From: Hygrophila difformis
Lineage: Eukaryota; Streptophyta; Magnoliopsida; Lamiales; Acanthaceae
Length of the DNA: 64,000 nucleotides
Assembly (NCBI GenBank): GCA_030278955.1
Contig: JAOANR010000014.1
Span: 13,580,068-13,644,067, forward strand
Reading direction: 5' to 3'
Shown here: positions 48,060-58,700 of the stretch, in pieces
Layout of the letters: each line of letters starts with the position of its first letter
How positions within the stretch are numbered: position 1 is the first letter of the stretch
Made by a program: the position numbers and the translations under genes
Notes under the pieces: model-generated
Seen by the model: only the letters and a program-made list of their open reading frames with translations
The model's database searches: none
Told to the model about the DNA's origin: nothing

Positions 48060-49275
48060 GAAGCCAGACCAGTGAGTGGCAGCCGGGACAGGCTGAGTGG
48101 CGGCTGACAGCTGAGAGTTGGCGGCTGGAGCTGTCAAGGTGGCAGCTGGCACCTCCTTCTAGGCGGTTGAGTTGTTGAGCGAAAGTTGAGGCTCGTTCGA
48201 CGCATGAGTGGTAGTGGAAGGCCGAGCAATGGGGCCTGAGGACTGCACAGCGGCGGGTTGAGGCTGTGAAGTGGCAGCTGGCGTAGGAGATTACACGGAG
48301 TCCTATGTCATCAAACAAAATATAATATGTGTTCCAAGAGACGCAACATAGCAAACGAAACAAAGCCGAACATAACAAGCAAACCTGAGCCATAATGCGA
48401 ACAAGTGGCGGCCAACACAGACAAGCGAGTGGTACCTGAACAAAGGTAAGTGGCGGCTGGGCACCAAGAAATGGCGGCCAGGGCCTGTCTGGTGGCGGCT
48501 GGGGCTTGTTTGGTGGCTGCTGGAGAAGATCGAACGGCGGCTGCAACAATTCGAGGATGCAGCTGATGAAGGATCAAGGAGTGCCGGCCCAGAGACAGAA
48601 ACGGAGGCCGAAGCTTCCTGGAGGGCGACTAGGACTCTTTTTATGGCGGCTGGAAGGTCTCTGGTGGCGGTCTGGCGAAGCTCTAAGAGGCGGATGGCGA
48701 AGCCCAAGTGGCTGCGAGAAGGACTGAATGCGGCGGCCCGGAGCATTGTAGCGGCGGCTGGAAACCTCCGAGTGGCGGCTGGAGACGTGTTGGAGCAGCC
48801 TGAGCAAGGCGGATGGCAACGTGAGCTAGGCAGATGACAGTCTGAGCTAGGCAGATAACAGCCTGAGCAAGGCGGATGACAGCCTGAGCTAGGAGGATAA
48901 CAACCTGAGCAAGGCGTAGCAGCCCGAGCAAGGCGGATGACAGCCTAAGCAAGGCGGATAGAAGCCTGAGCAAGGCGGATAACAGCCTGAGCAAGGCCAA
49001 TGGCGGCTAAGCAGGTTTCAATGGCGGCCGAGCTTCGGAAGGATGGCAGTTAAAGCCAGACTGGCGGCCTGAGCAGGGCGGCTGACACTCAAAGCCCGGC
49101 GACTCGCGATGTGAACAGCGGCCGAGGATGCTGTTCGAGCGGCTGGCAAAGTATGCAGGCGGCGGCTGGGGCCTCAAGAATGGCGGCCAAGGTATATACC
49201 AACGGCGGCTAGCTTCCTGATGGCGGCCTGAGATCACGAGTGGCGGCTGGTAGCTCTCCGGCGGCAGCTGGACCT
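48060..49275. repeat. GC-rich array of GGCGGCTGG-type words
   Basis: GTGGCGGCTGG, ATGGCGGCC and related words recur many times at irregular spacing across about 1.2 kb. Long frames appear on both strands only because of this composition. It occupies the place of pol. Confidence 0.8.
48800..49010. repeat. 21-bp tandem repeats
   Basis: About ten copies of GCAAGGCGGATGACAGCCTGA-like units with point changes (GAGCTAGGCAGATAACA variants). On the minus strand the 21-bp period reads as a leucine-rich heptad, which is likely a by-product of the repeat. Confidence 0.85.
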
Positions 49276-49469
49276 TCGTGAACGATGGTTGGCAACAACC
49301 CGCGGTGTCTGACGATGCAGATCGATGGTGGAAAAGGGAAAAAAAATGATCAAGTTGTTGTCCTCTAGCGAACTTGATGCCTTTTTAGATCTAAATGGGT
49401 CAAGCCTATATTGAACGCACAAATTCGTCTTAGAAAGTCTAATCAGACAAATTGCGCGAGGGGGTCATC

Positions 49470-49943
49470 TGTTGACCTAGCATTTATTTGAACCCATTCA
49501 GTTAGGCCCAATTCGTATCGGCCCAACTTTCTAAGTGGCAGCGCAGTCTACATTTGAGCTAAGGAGTTGCCGAGCGGGAAAAGGCATATCATGAGTGACG
49601 GTTCCCCGAAATGATCAACGGCAGTTGAAGTCAAGGCCTAGTGGGGAGTTACGCAGCATGACTTGAAAGGTTGGCATGAAGGGTTGAAGACCTTCGATAA
49701 ATACCCAAGACAATGCAACAGCGCGGGACACCTTGACATCTCAGAAGAAAACCACTTTAATTTTTTACATTCCTTTATAGTTTATGCATTTTTCCTTCCT
49801 GTTCGTTCCTTTATGCAATTAATTTCTTTACCGCTTTCTGTATTTTAATTCTTTACAGCTTTCTTACATTCCTGCAATTTCTTTCTGCAAATCGTTTTGT
49901 AATTCCTCCAACATTATTCAATCAAACTCTTTTACGGTTAACA
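49470..49943 (+). repeat. Gag-only element, 3' LTR
   Basis: 474 bp, preceded by GCGAGGGGGTCATC (purine-rich primer region). Its TATA region reads CGATAAATACC instead of CTATAAATACC in the 5' copy. Confidence 0.93.
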
Positions 49944-50139
49944 GGCAATTTCGATACCAATTTTTCATCTACAATAAATTGAAATCTAAAACGATGCTAT
50001 ATACATGAAATCTAATAAAATGATACTACATACAATGATTTCAAAGAGTTTGTTGAACATTATTTAAAATTGTTTTATCTTTTTAAAAAAGTTACTTTAT
50101 CTCACATTATCTCACAAATTAACTGATTCGATTTAGTGC

Positions 50140-50360
50140 TTTGTCAAACAAAGCTGGTGTCAAAGATACGGTCGGATAGTGTCGGATACAGATAATATCC
50201 ATATTTTTTTTTGTCGAATTCGGAATCGAATACGGATGGGCCAGATACCAATACGGTTTCAGATATTCCGGATTACGGATACAGTACGGATACATGACGG
50301 ATATATGACGAATACGGATTCAATCGGATACAGACTATCGGATAATTTTTTATAATCTTT
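50140..50360. repeat. Degenerate CGGATACGG-type repeat region
   Basis: Words such as TCGGATACAG, ACGGATACA and AATACGGAT recur irregularly. No coding frame. It ends in AT-rich DNA (50360-50460) without features. Confidence 0.6.
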
Positions 50361-50822
50361 TTTGAAAATTTAATAATTTTTATAAATTATCGGATAATTT
50401 ATTATTTTTTATAATTTAAATTATTTTTAATTAATAAATAATAATCCTTTATAACATTAAAACTAATAACATTCTACACACACAGTTTCCCGCCCATTTT
50501 TCACCCCTCACACATCAATATTTTATTCTTTTCTCTCTCACCCACTGCACAACCCTGAATTTATTAAAAAAAAAATGAGAATTACGTGGAAATTAGTTAT
50601 TTCCATCCAATTTGTTCCCAATATTTAATTCATCAGAACAACTCACTATTCCAAATCTCTTTTACCCACTCTATTTAAAACCCCTAATTTCTACTGTCTC
50701 CATCCGTCTTCCTCCCTCTCCCCAGATTAAAAATTCAACCTCTCTCCTTCCAATCTCGCTCTTTCGGAAAAAAAAAAGTTCTGTATTCAAATTTTGAATT
50801 CCATTCTTTTCAATTAAATCTT

Positions 50823-51768
50823 ATGGGTACTATGGATTTTCTGCAGATTCGTCCGCCGGATATCTCTGCCGTAGCGCGCATCGAAGGTGTGGTGCGGTCG
50901 TGTCTTGCGTGGATATCCTTGCTGTTGCCGTTTTCCTGGTAAACCCTAACCCGCAACTTCAATTTCTTACCGGAGATCGCTATCGCTTTCTATAGATTCC
51001 TCTTTTTAATTTTCCTCTGCCTCCGCTATTGCTATTGCTTCCCACTTCCTCCTATTCTTCACGTTTAACTCATAATCTTCTGTTTCGTATTATATTACGC
51101 CAATACCATCTTCTTTGTTTTTGTTTTGCAGGTTGGTTTTGAGGTAATGACTTTCCCCCATCTTTGCACACACAGTTCTATTCTCCTCCTTTAAATGATT
51201 AATTTTTTTATTATAATTTTTTATTAGTCTATTTCCTTCTATTTTTTTTATTAGTCTATTTCCTTCTATTGGTTATCTTTGTTTTTGTTTTGTTTCTTTC
51301 CACCTCGGTCATTCACCCTCACCGTTTGACTGTTTTTGCTCGAATCACAGTGGCTGCCTAAACATGACTTGCTATTTTCACAGAGAACAAGACTGAAGCA
51401 GGTAAAGTAGTTTCCAAAATTTTAGATCATAATCCTAGCTAATCTATCAAGAAATTTTGTGTTTTCATAGGTGAAGAAGAACAAGGTGCAATGTATGAGA
51501 AGATGATGAACATCATGACTCTGTTATTTGAGAAGAACGAAGCTACTATTTTCATATATGGGATTCGTCACAGTTCAGACAAGAATGGTGAATGCACTGG
51601 CGCACCGTGTGGAGGCATTTGAAAAGGCCTTTGCTTGCGAAATGCAGAGGAAGAATAAGAAGAAGAAAAAGAACGAGAAAGAGAATAATAAGAGCAATGC
51701 CCCTCCTGGGAAGATTGAGATTCTGGTTCACCTATCTTCTTCCCATCAGCAAAGTAATATATAGTAGC
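50823..51768 (+). pseudogene. Unrecognised plant gene, possibly broken (tentative)
   Basis: I do not recognise this locus. A CT-rich leader (about 50640-50820) precedes ATG at 50823, which opens a 38-codon frame (MGTMDFLQIRPPDISAVARI...) ending at a GT donor (50939). A possible 12-bp exon is bounded by AG/GT at 51132-51143. Later, frame GEEEQGAMYEKMMNIMTLLFEKNEAT (about 51469-51546) is followed, one base out of phase, by VQTRMVNALAHRVEAFEKAFAC and a Lys/Glu-rich tail ending at the stop near 51764. The last part looks like a coiled coil with a basic tail. The exons could not be joined into one open frame, so it is either mis-spliced in my reading or a pseudogene. Evidence is leader composition, splice-like borders and protein-like amino acid use only. 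Confidence 0.3.
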
Positions 51769-51769
51769 T

Positions 51770-52729
51770 GATTGTGGCTTTGAGTTAGTGTTGATAGCTT
51801 TGCTGTTCTTGGAAACAGAATTGTGCTATGTGCTCTATTTGTTGCTGCTTTGATAGGAAATTTTCTTTGGATGGTGAATCAATTGAAATCTAGGTATTAA
51901 CATAGTATAAGTTTTTGATTAAAAAGATGGACACTTGGATGGATTATCTATGCTTTCATTCTGCCTTCTATGAATTTCAGACTTTGCTTTTTCTTGTGGA
52001 TTTGAATTTGCATAAACGAATTATGCAGTAGAGATGAATGAAGTGTCCTTGAATTCTCTATTAAAAAAAGATGGACACAATGTGTCTTCACATACCTGGA
52101 TGGTGTTCTATGGCATTGAAGTTTTAGCGGGGTCATTGAACACACGTAATTTAACACACATAAATATTTTCTACATGATGCTTATGAGACCTGTTGGCTA
52201 ATTGAACACACATAAATATTATTCAAGGGAAGGGAACTCTATAAACCTATTGGCTAATTGAACACGCATAAATATTATTCAAGGAAAGGTCCCTCTGTAG
52301 AGTTCCCGCATTGGAATCAGCGTAGGCTGAAAATATCGGAAATAGTGGACCATTCGATCACCCACACAATATATATATATATATATATCAATATATATAT
52401 ATATGTATCAACACAAATAATGATTACATTTGAGAACTCAAAAATTCAAAATCACATCGGTATTGATGCTTCTGCCTCCACTTCTTTCCTGACATTGAGT
52501 CTCAAAAACTAAACTTAATGGCATTGGGTCCCGTGTCTCTTTGTATTTTTGTTCACTAAATTAAAAGTTTTAAAAACTAAAAATAAAATAATAGAAAAAG
52601 AATCATGTATCCCACTAATTCATAATGGTACTCCTAAATCATTTATACTATCTGTAATTTAATATAGAATATAGACCTTCATGGTACTAATAATCTAATT
52701 TATTTATTTATCTAATTAAATTAAAAATA
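51770..52729. other. Intergenic, small tandem duplication and TA tract
   Basis: A block with TTGGCTAATTGAACACACAT followed by AAATATTATTCAAGG occurs twice at about 52193-52285, and a TA microsatellite lies at about 52369-52404. No gene seen. Confidence 0.5.
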
Positions 52730-53187
52730 GAGGTAATAACTAATATAGCCCACCAGAAGGAGTCATTTCCACTTTTGGGCCATGATATTTTGATTTAGGA
52801 AAATAGGTCATTAGAAGGATTTCGGGCCCGAATTTAGGCCATTGGGCTGTAATTCAGGCTGCGATGACCTAAAAGTGGAAATGATTACTTCTGGTGGCCT
52901 ATTTTAGTTTTTTTTTCAATTATTATTTTATTTTATTTAATTAAAATAAATAATACTCATTATGTGTCATTATTTATGTCATACTTTCTTTTTTTTCTTC
53001 TTCCAATATTTTTATTTTATTTTTATTTTAAAAAATAATTAAATATTAATCGTCAAACCTACCCTTACCTCACGTTAATAAATAAATATATTAAATTTTC
53101 AAATCACCCACTACCATTAATAATTCCAGTCCACCCTACAGACACATATGAGTAAATCACAAATAAATAAATTAATTAATTAAAATT

Positions 53188-53300
53188 ATGCGGTTGGGGA
53201 CTTACTCCAGTGGTAAGTCCCCCAACTCCCAACCTATAGGTTGGGGATTCGAATCTCCACCCGACCACCTATCCCTTCCCTTTGTTCCCTTTGTAATCAC
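53188..53300 (+). mobile_element. tRNA-derived SINE, 3'-truncated
   Basis: GCGGTTGGGGACTTACTCCAG and GTGGTAAGTCC (A box region) are followed by GGGGATTCGAATCTCCACC (B box) and then TATCCCTTCCCTTTGTTCCC, ending TTTGTAAT. This tail matches the middle of the SINE at 37396-37567, so both belong to one family or sister families. There is no poly(A) tail here. Confidence 0.75.
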
Positions 53301-53460
53301 ATTATAATAGGACGGAGGGAGTAATATAAGAAATAAATTTTTAAGTTATTTTTAAGTGAAATATTAATGTAACTCATTACAATCACATTATATAAATTTT
53401 TAAGTTACTTTTTTTTAACACTATTAATAGGACGGAGGGAGTAATATAAGAAATAAAATA
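53300..53460. repeat. Two Stowaway-end scraps in direct repeat
   Basis: ATAGGACGGAGGGAGTAATA followed by TAAGAAATAAA occurs at about 53308 and 53428. These are single ends of Stowaway-like elements without partners; the stretch between is AT-rich. Confidence 0.6.
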
Positions 53461-54274
53461 AATATTAATTTAAATATATTATAAAATAAGTAAAACAAAT
53501 ACATATTCAAATAAATTATAAAGTAAAAATAAACGTATTTTATTATAAGTATCCCAAAATTTTCGGACATGGTATTTTATGTAGGAATAATTGATATTAA
53601 ATGCAAGAAATTTTACGGACATGTTTATGTTTGGCAATTAATATTTAATTATTTTTAAAATGGAAATGAAATAAAAAAATGTTGGAACAAGAAAAAAAAA
53701 GAAAGTATGACATAAATGATGGCACAGAATGAATTTTATTTATCTTAATTACATAAAATAAAGAAATAATTCAAAAAAAACCAAAATAGGCCAGCAGAAT
53801 GAGTCATTTTCATTTTTAGGCCATCGCGACCCGAATTCCAGCCCAATGGCTTAAATTCAAGCCCAAAATCCTTCTAGTGGCTTTTTTCTCTAAATCAAAA
53901 TATGGTGGCTTAAAAGTGGAAATGACTCCTTCTGGTGGCCTATTTTAATTATTACCTCTTAAAAATAACTATCACAAAATAACTGTTAGTTGTAGAGATT
54001 TTTTATAGTTATCTAAATTAAATATTTTAAATTAATTCTACTCTTGGAAAATTGTGCATGCTTATTTGGAGTATTTCATTCATTCAGCTCAAGCCAAAAA
54101 AAAAATAATATTGTTTTTAAAGGCCATTTAAATAAAATAAATATTTTAAATTAATTCTACTTTTTCAGCTATAATTTTTAAAGGCCGTTGTAAATAATAT
54201 TGTTTTTATATATAAATATTAAAGTTACCACAAGCCAAAAAAAAATATAGGATTTTTTTTTTTTGGACGGAGTT

Positions 54275-55605
54275 ATGAATTTCCTAGGGTTTCCGTCTCT
54301 GCCTGGGGCGGCTGCCTTGCCACCCACGTCTTCCGTCCAGCCTTCCGGCTTCGGTGGCGCTCCGCCAGGAGCGGCGGCGCAGGCGCCTCATGACCCTGGG
54401 GGGCTACTCCGTCATTCGCTGATCTCTTGAAGGGTGCGAGTCAGCCATCCAACCCTGTGCGAGTTCGACGAGATCTTATCGCCGAAGGGCTGATTAAAAA
54501 ATCCTTTGTTGGACCGAATAAATCGATTCCAAAATTCACTATTGCTGAAGAAGTAGAAGTTGACGCCAGCAAGGAATGGGAGGACGCACTGGTTATCAAG
54601 CCGCTTGGCACGTACGTCGGATATATGGCGCTGCATGACCGACTTAAGCGCATGTGGAAAATTGAAGGGATGATGACACTAATTGATGTTGGCTATGGTT
54701 GCTTTGTCGTGCGATTTGATCTGTTATCGGACCGGGAAACTGTAGTGAATGGCGGTCCCTGGATGATCTTTAATCACTACCTTGCCGTCATGCCTTGGAC
54801 GCGTGATTTTAATCCACGAACGACACAGGTTAACAAAACCCTGGTTTAGGCGCGGATGAATGGAATGTCTATGCATAGGTTCCGTGAGGACATCTTGTGG
54901 GCATTGGCTTCTGGTATCGGGGACGTGATAAAGTTTGATAATAGCACTCGTGATTCATCTAAGGGAAGATTTGCTCGCGTCTGTGTAGCGCTAGATTTAA
55001 CTAAGCCAGTCACGGGAAAAATATTGGTGAACGATGAGTGGTTAACAATATCATATGAAGGATTGCACCTCTTGTGCACTAAATGTGGGCGATATGGCCA
55101 CTTTGATCGGAATTGCACTCATGTGCAGGAGTCAAAGGAAGTGGAGGATGCTGAAGTTTCTAGGCAGGAGGCCTCTAATGTACCGTCTTCTGGCGAGGAT
55201 GTGAACGAAGATCATGGAATGCATGAGGTTGATGAGTATAGCCAGGAGCCTGTGTTTGGTGAATGGCTAAATGTGGTTCGGAAAGGCAATAGGAGATCTC
55301 GACCACCACGGAAAAAGGTAGAGGATCCTACGCCTAATATAACGGAGGAGATTAGGGAGCCTGTCGTGGAGCGCAAAGTTTCTGGTGAGAAGGATGGTGG
55401 TGTGAAGGGGAAGGGAGTCGATGTGGTTCCACAATCTGTCGCTGTTGAGGATGATGAGAACACAGCTCTTGCGATGATTCCATTTGATGGAGAGAGATGG
55501 CGTAGGGCTGCTACCCCTCATGGTGTTAAACGGCCTAGAACTGATCACGGCCATAAATTGCGAGAGAAAGGGGAGTCCTCGACAGGGTTGGATACTGCAA
55601 ACTAG
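54275..55605 (+). pseudogene. LINE ORF1 (DUF4283 and CCHC zinc finger)
   Basis: The likely start is ATG at 54275 (MNFLGFPSLPGAAA). A frameshift near 54425 leads into LKGASQPSNPVRVRRD. The DUF4283-type nucleic-acid-binding domain follows (MTLIDVGYGCFVVRFDL, VNGGPWMIFNHYLAV). TAG at 54847-54849 lies where this family normally has Trp, so it is a likely G-to-A nonsense change. The zinc finger LLCTKCGRYGHFDRNC is near 55075-55122, then an acidic/basic linker up to the stop at 55605. It would bind LINE RNA in the RNP. Confidence 0.9.
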
Positions 55606-55739
55606 TTTTTGCTACTCCAAAATATTACAGGTGAGGCATTCCAGGATGGCGAAGAGATGGACTCAAAAGGTAGTGAGGGCTGGCTGGACGCAGAGGATGG
55701 AGGTTCACAATTTGGTGGATCTCAATAGGCAGAGGATGA

Positions 55740-58700
55740 TCACGTTGGAACTATCTAAAGGGACGAGCCGATGGGCCTCTACCTTCCTTTATGCTGATCC
55801 GAATTATCAACGGCGCAAAAGCAATTGGGAGTCTTTAAAATTGGTCGCTGATTTGGTGAATATACCTTGGATTGTTTTGGGCGACTGGAACGAGATAGCT
55901 TGTGCAGAGGAAGTGCATGGCGGTGTATTCCTTTATGACCGCGCGGAAGAACTCAGGGAACTTTTTGATCATTGTCAATTGGTAGGAGTTTCTACCACTG
56001 GGCCGGAGTTTACTTGGTCGAGGATNNNNNNNNNNNNNNNNNNNNNNNNNNNNNNNNNNNNNNNNNNNNNNNNNNNNNNNNNNNNNNNNNNNNNNNNNNN
56101 NNNNNNNNNNNNNNNNNNNNNNNNNNNNNNNNNNNNNNNNNNNNNNNNNNNNNNNNNNNNNNNNNNNNNNNNNNNNNNNNNNNNNNNNNNNNNNNNNNNN
56201 NNNNNNNNNNNNNNNNNNNNNNNNNNNNNNNNNNNNNNNNNNNNNNNNNNNNNNNNNNNNNNNNNNNNNNNNNNNNNNNNNNNNNNNNNNNNNNNNNNNN
56301 NNNNNNNNNNNNNNNNNNNNNNNNNNNNNNNNNNNNNNNNNNNNNNNNNNNNNNNNNNNNNNNNNNNNNNNNNNNNNNNNNNNNNNNNNNNNNNNNNNNN
56401 NNNNNNNNNNNNNNNNNNNNNNNNNNNNNNNNNNNNNNNNNNNNNNNNNNNNNNNNNNNNNNNNNNNNNNNNNNNNNNNNNNNNNNNNNNNNNNNNNNNN
56501 NNNNNNNNNNNNNNNNNNNNNNNNNGGCTGGCGCGGGGAGACGAATTAGCAAAAGACTGGATCGTGGCATGGTTAACTTGGCTTGGATCGACATGTTTGA
56601 GAATGGGAGAATTTCACACTTACCCCGCACGGGATCGGACCATAGTCCGTTAAAATTAATATGTGGCGACTTCCCTGCTCAACGGGTAGCTCGACCATTT
56701 CGATGGGAAAATATGTGGAAAGAGCATGCACAATATAAGGACGTTGTCAAGGATGGTTGCTCAAGAGGTGGGACTAACTTACAGGAGGTGTTAAAAGAGG
56801 TGCAAGATTTATCCTTTACTTTTAATAAGGAGGTGTTTGGCCACATTCGGGCAAGGAAAAGGAAACTCAAAAATCGACTTCTTGGAGTGGAAAAACGTCT
56901 GGTGAGAGTTGATTCTGCTTGGCTCTGGCGCTTAGAGGGAGAGATTCGCCATGAACTTTCTGAGGTCCTCTTGCAAGAGGAACTCCTCTGGCATCAAAAA
57001 TCCCAGGATAGTTGGGTTAAGACGGGCGATCGAAATACCAAATACTTCCATGCGAAGACAAAAATTCATCGGAAGAAGAACAAGATCTACTCTCTTAAAA
57101 TTGATGATGGCGAATGGGTGACAGATCAGGTTGCTCTACAAGAGCATGCGATCACATACTTTACTTCAATTTTTGCTCCTCTCCAGGTCGCTCACGTTGG
57201 AGATGCACTGCCGCCTCTTCAGGCCCTCACGACCGACCAGGTTTCGGCCTTGGAAGCAGCAGTTGGTGATAGGGAGGTTGAGCAGGCTTTATACTCTATG
57301 AAATCTTTGTCCGCTCCGGGCCCGGATGGATTCCCGACAGCTTTTTTCAAATGTTATTGGGATGTTATTAAAGGGCCTTTTCTGGCCTTAATTCAGCATG
57401 CCATACGCGACAGGAAACTCCCGGATGGATTGGCGCATGCTTTCCTTTGCCTCCTCCCGAAAGTGGATGTCCCTAGCTCGATCAAACAATTTCGTCCTTT
57501 AACTTTGTGCAATGTCTCTTTCAAAGTTATAACGAAAATCCTGGTCAATCGGCTTCGCCCTATTTTATGCGTTGTAATAGGGCCATACCAGTCAGCGTTC
57601 TTGCCCGGGCGGGGTACTTCGGATAATAGAATTCTTCTTCAGGAAATTATTAGTTCCTTGGAGAGCCTGCGATCGACTCATCGGGGAGTGGTTATCAAAA
57701 TTGATCTTGCCAAGGCATTCGATATGGTGAGTTGGGAATTTATTGAAGAATGTCTTCGGGAACTGAATCTTCCAGTGCACTGTAGGGAGCTTATTATGAC
57801 TTGCGTTTCTTCGTCGAGTTTCTCCATTCTATGGAATGGTGAGCCGATAGGGAACATCCAAGCTCGGAGAGGATTGCGCCAAGGTGACCCGCTATCGCCC
57901 TATCTTTTTGTAATCGTCATGGAAAAATTGTCTCGCACAATCATTGAGGCTGTTGCCGCTGGGGGTTGGAAACCTTTGAAATTAAATGTTGATGGCATCG
58001 GCATTTCTCATCTTATGTTTGCCGATGACCTCATTTTCTGTGCTGCGTTGGAAGAGGAAAGTGTTTGCATGATGGCTTCGATCCTGGCGCGATTTGGGAC
58101 TCGATCTGGACTGTTCATGAATGCTGCTAAATCATCGGCTTATTGTTCTCCCAGTGCCACTCAGACGGAAAAGGGTTGGCTCAATTCCTACTTGGGGATT
58201 TCGGATGTTGACAAGCTTGACTGCTATCTCGGATTTCCTATTATTCATGGTCGGCTTCGGATTTCGCATTTTGATCCTCTCATTAAAAAGATTCAGGACA
58301 GGCTCAACTCTTGGTCCTCCGTAATGTTGAACAAAGCAGGACGTATTACCCTTGCTCGTGCGGTATTGTGCTCTCTCCCTATTTATATTATGCAAGTTCA
58401 CTTGTTACCTCTTGGTGTTTGCTCCAGGATTGATCAACTTGTGAGGCGTTGGATTTGGAAGGGTGCCACTGGTCGGGGATTGCACCTTGTCAATTGGGAT
58501 GTAGTGGCGAGGCCGAGGAAATATGGTGGTTTGGGAGTTCGTAAAAGTCACCAAATGAACTTGGCATTGTTGGGCAAAAAGCTATGGGAATTCTCTACCG
58601 ATGTGGATAAATTGTGGGTTCGTGTGCTTCGCTCTAAGTATGGGACTGCCCCTGGAATATTGCCTTGTACTCATTACCGAGGCTCCAAAGTATGGCGTTC

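Larger units (their letters stand above)
45678..49943 (+). mobile_element. Gag-only Ty3-type LTR element (TR-GAG-like)
   Basis: LTRs at 45678-46167 and 49470-49943 begin TGTTGACC and end GTTAACA; GGCAA is duplicated at 45673-45677 and 49944-49948. The internal 3.3 kb holds a gag gene but no protease, reverse transcriptase, RNase H or integrase. Its second half is made of GC-rich short repeats. A lineage near Tat/Ogre is suggested only by the gag type and primer-site position. Movement would need proteins from an autonomous relative. Confidence 0.9.
52730..53958. mobile_element. Foldback Mutator-like element
   Basis: Begins GAGGTAATAACTAATATAGCC and ends GGCCTATTTTAATTATTACCTC. Arms of about 300 bp or more pair with each other, including CCAGAAGGAGTCATTTCC, TATTTATGTCATACTTTCTT and their inverses. 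TTAAAAATA is repeated exactly at 52721-52729 and 53959-53967, a 9-bp target duplication. Each arm end is itself partly palindromic (AAGTGGAAATGA and TCATTTCCACTT). No transposase. A SINE and scraps of Stowaway ends lie in the centre. Confidence 0.82.

Noticed and set aside
48010..48549. 179-codon minus-strand frame in the gag-only element
   Set aside because: Arises from GC-rich short repeats; Pro/Gln/Ser/Cys-rich with no motif.
47856..49010. Regular repeats considered as a CRISPR-like array
   Set aside because: Plant nuclear context, no unique spacers, imperfect head-to-tail units and position inside an LTR element.
53188..53300. True tRNA gene
   Set aside because: Same reasoning; the downstream tail matches another SINE copy in the window.
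55212..55554. Minus-strand frames in LINE ORF1
   Set aside because: Antisense shadows of a well-supported sense ORF1 with a zinc finger.
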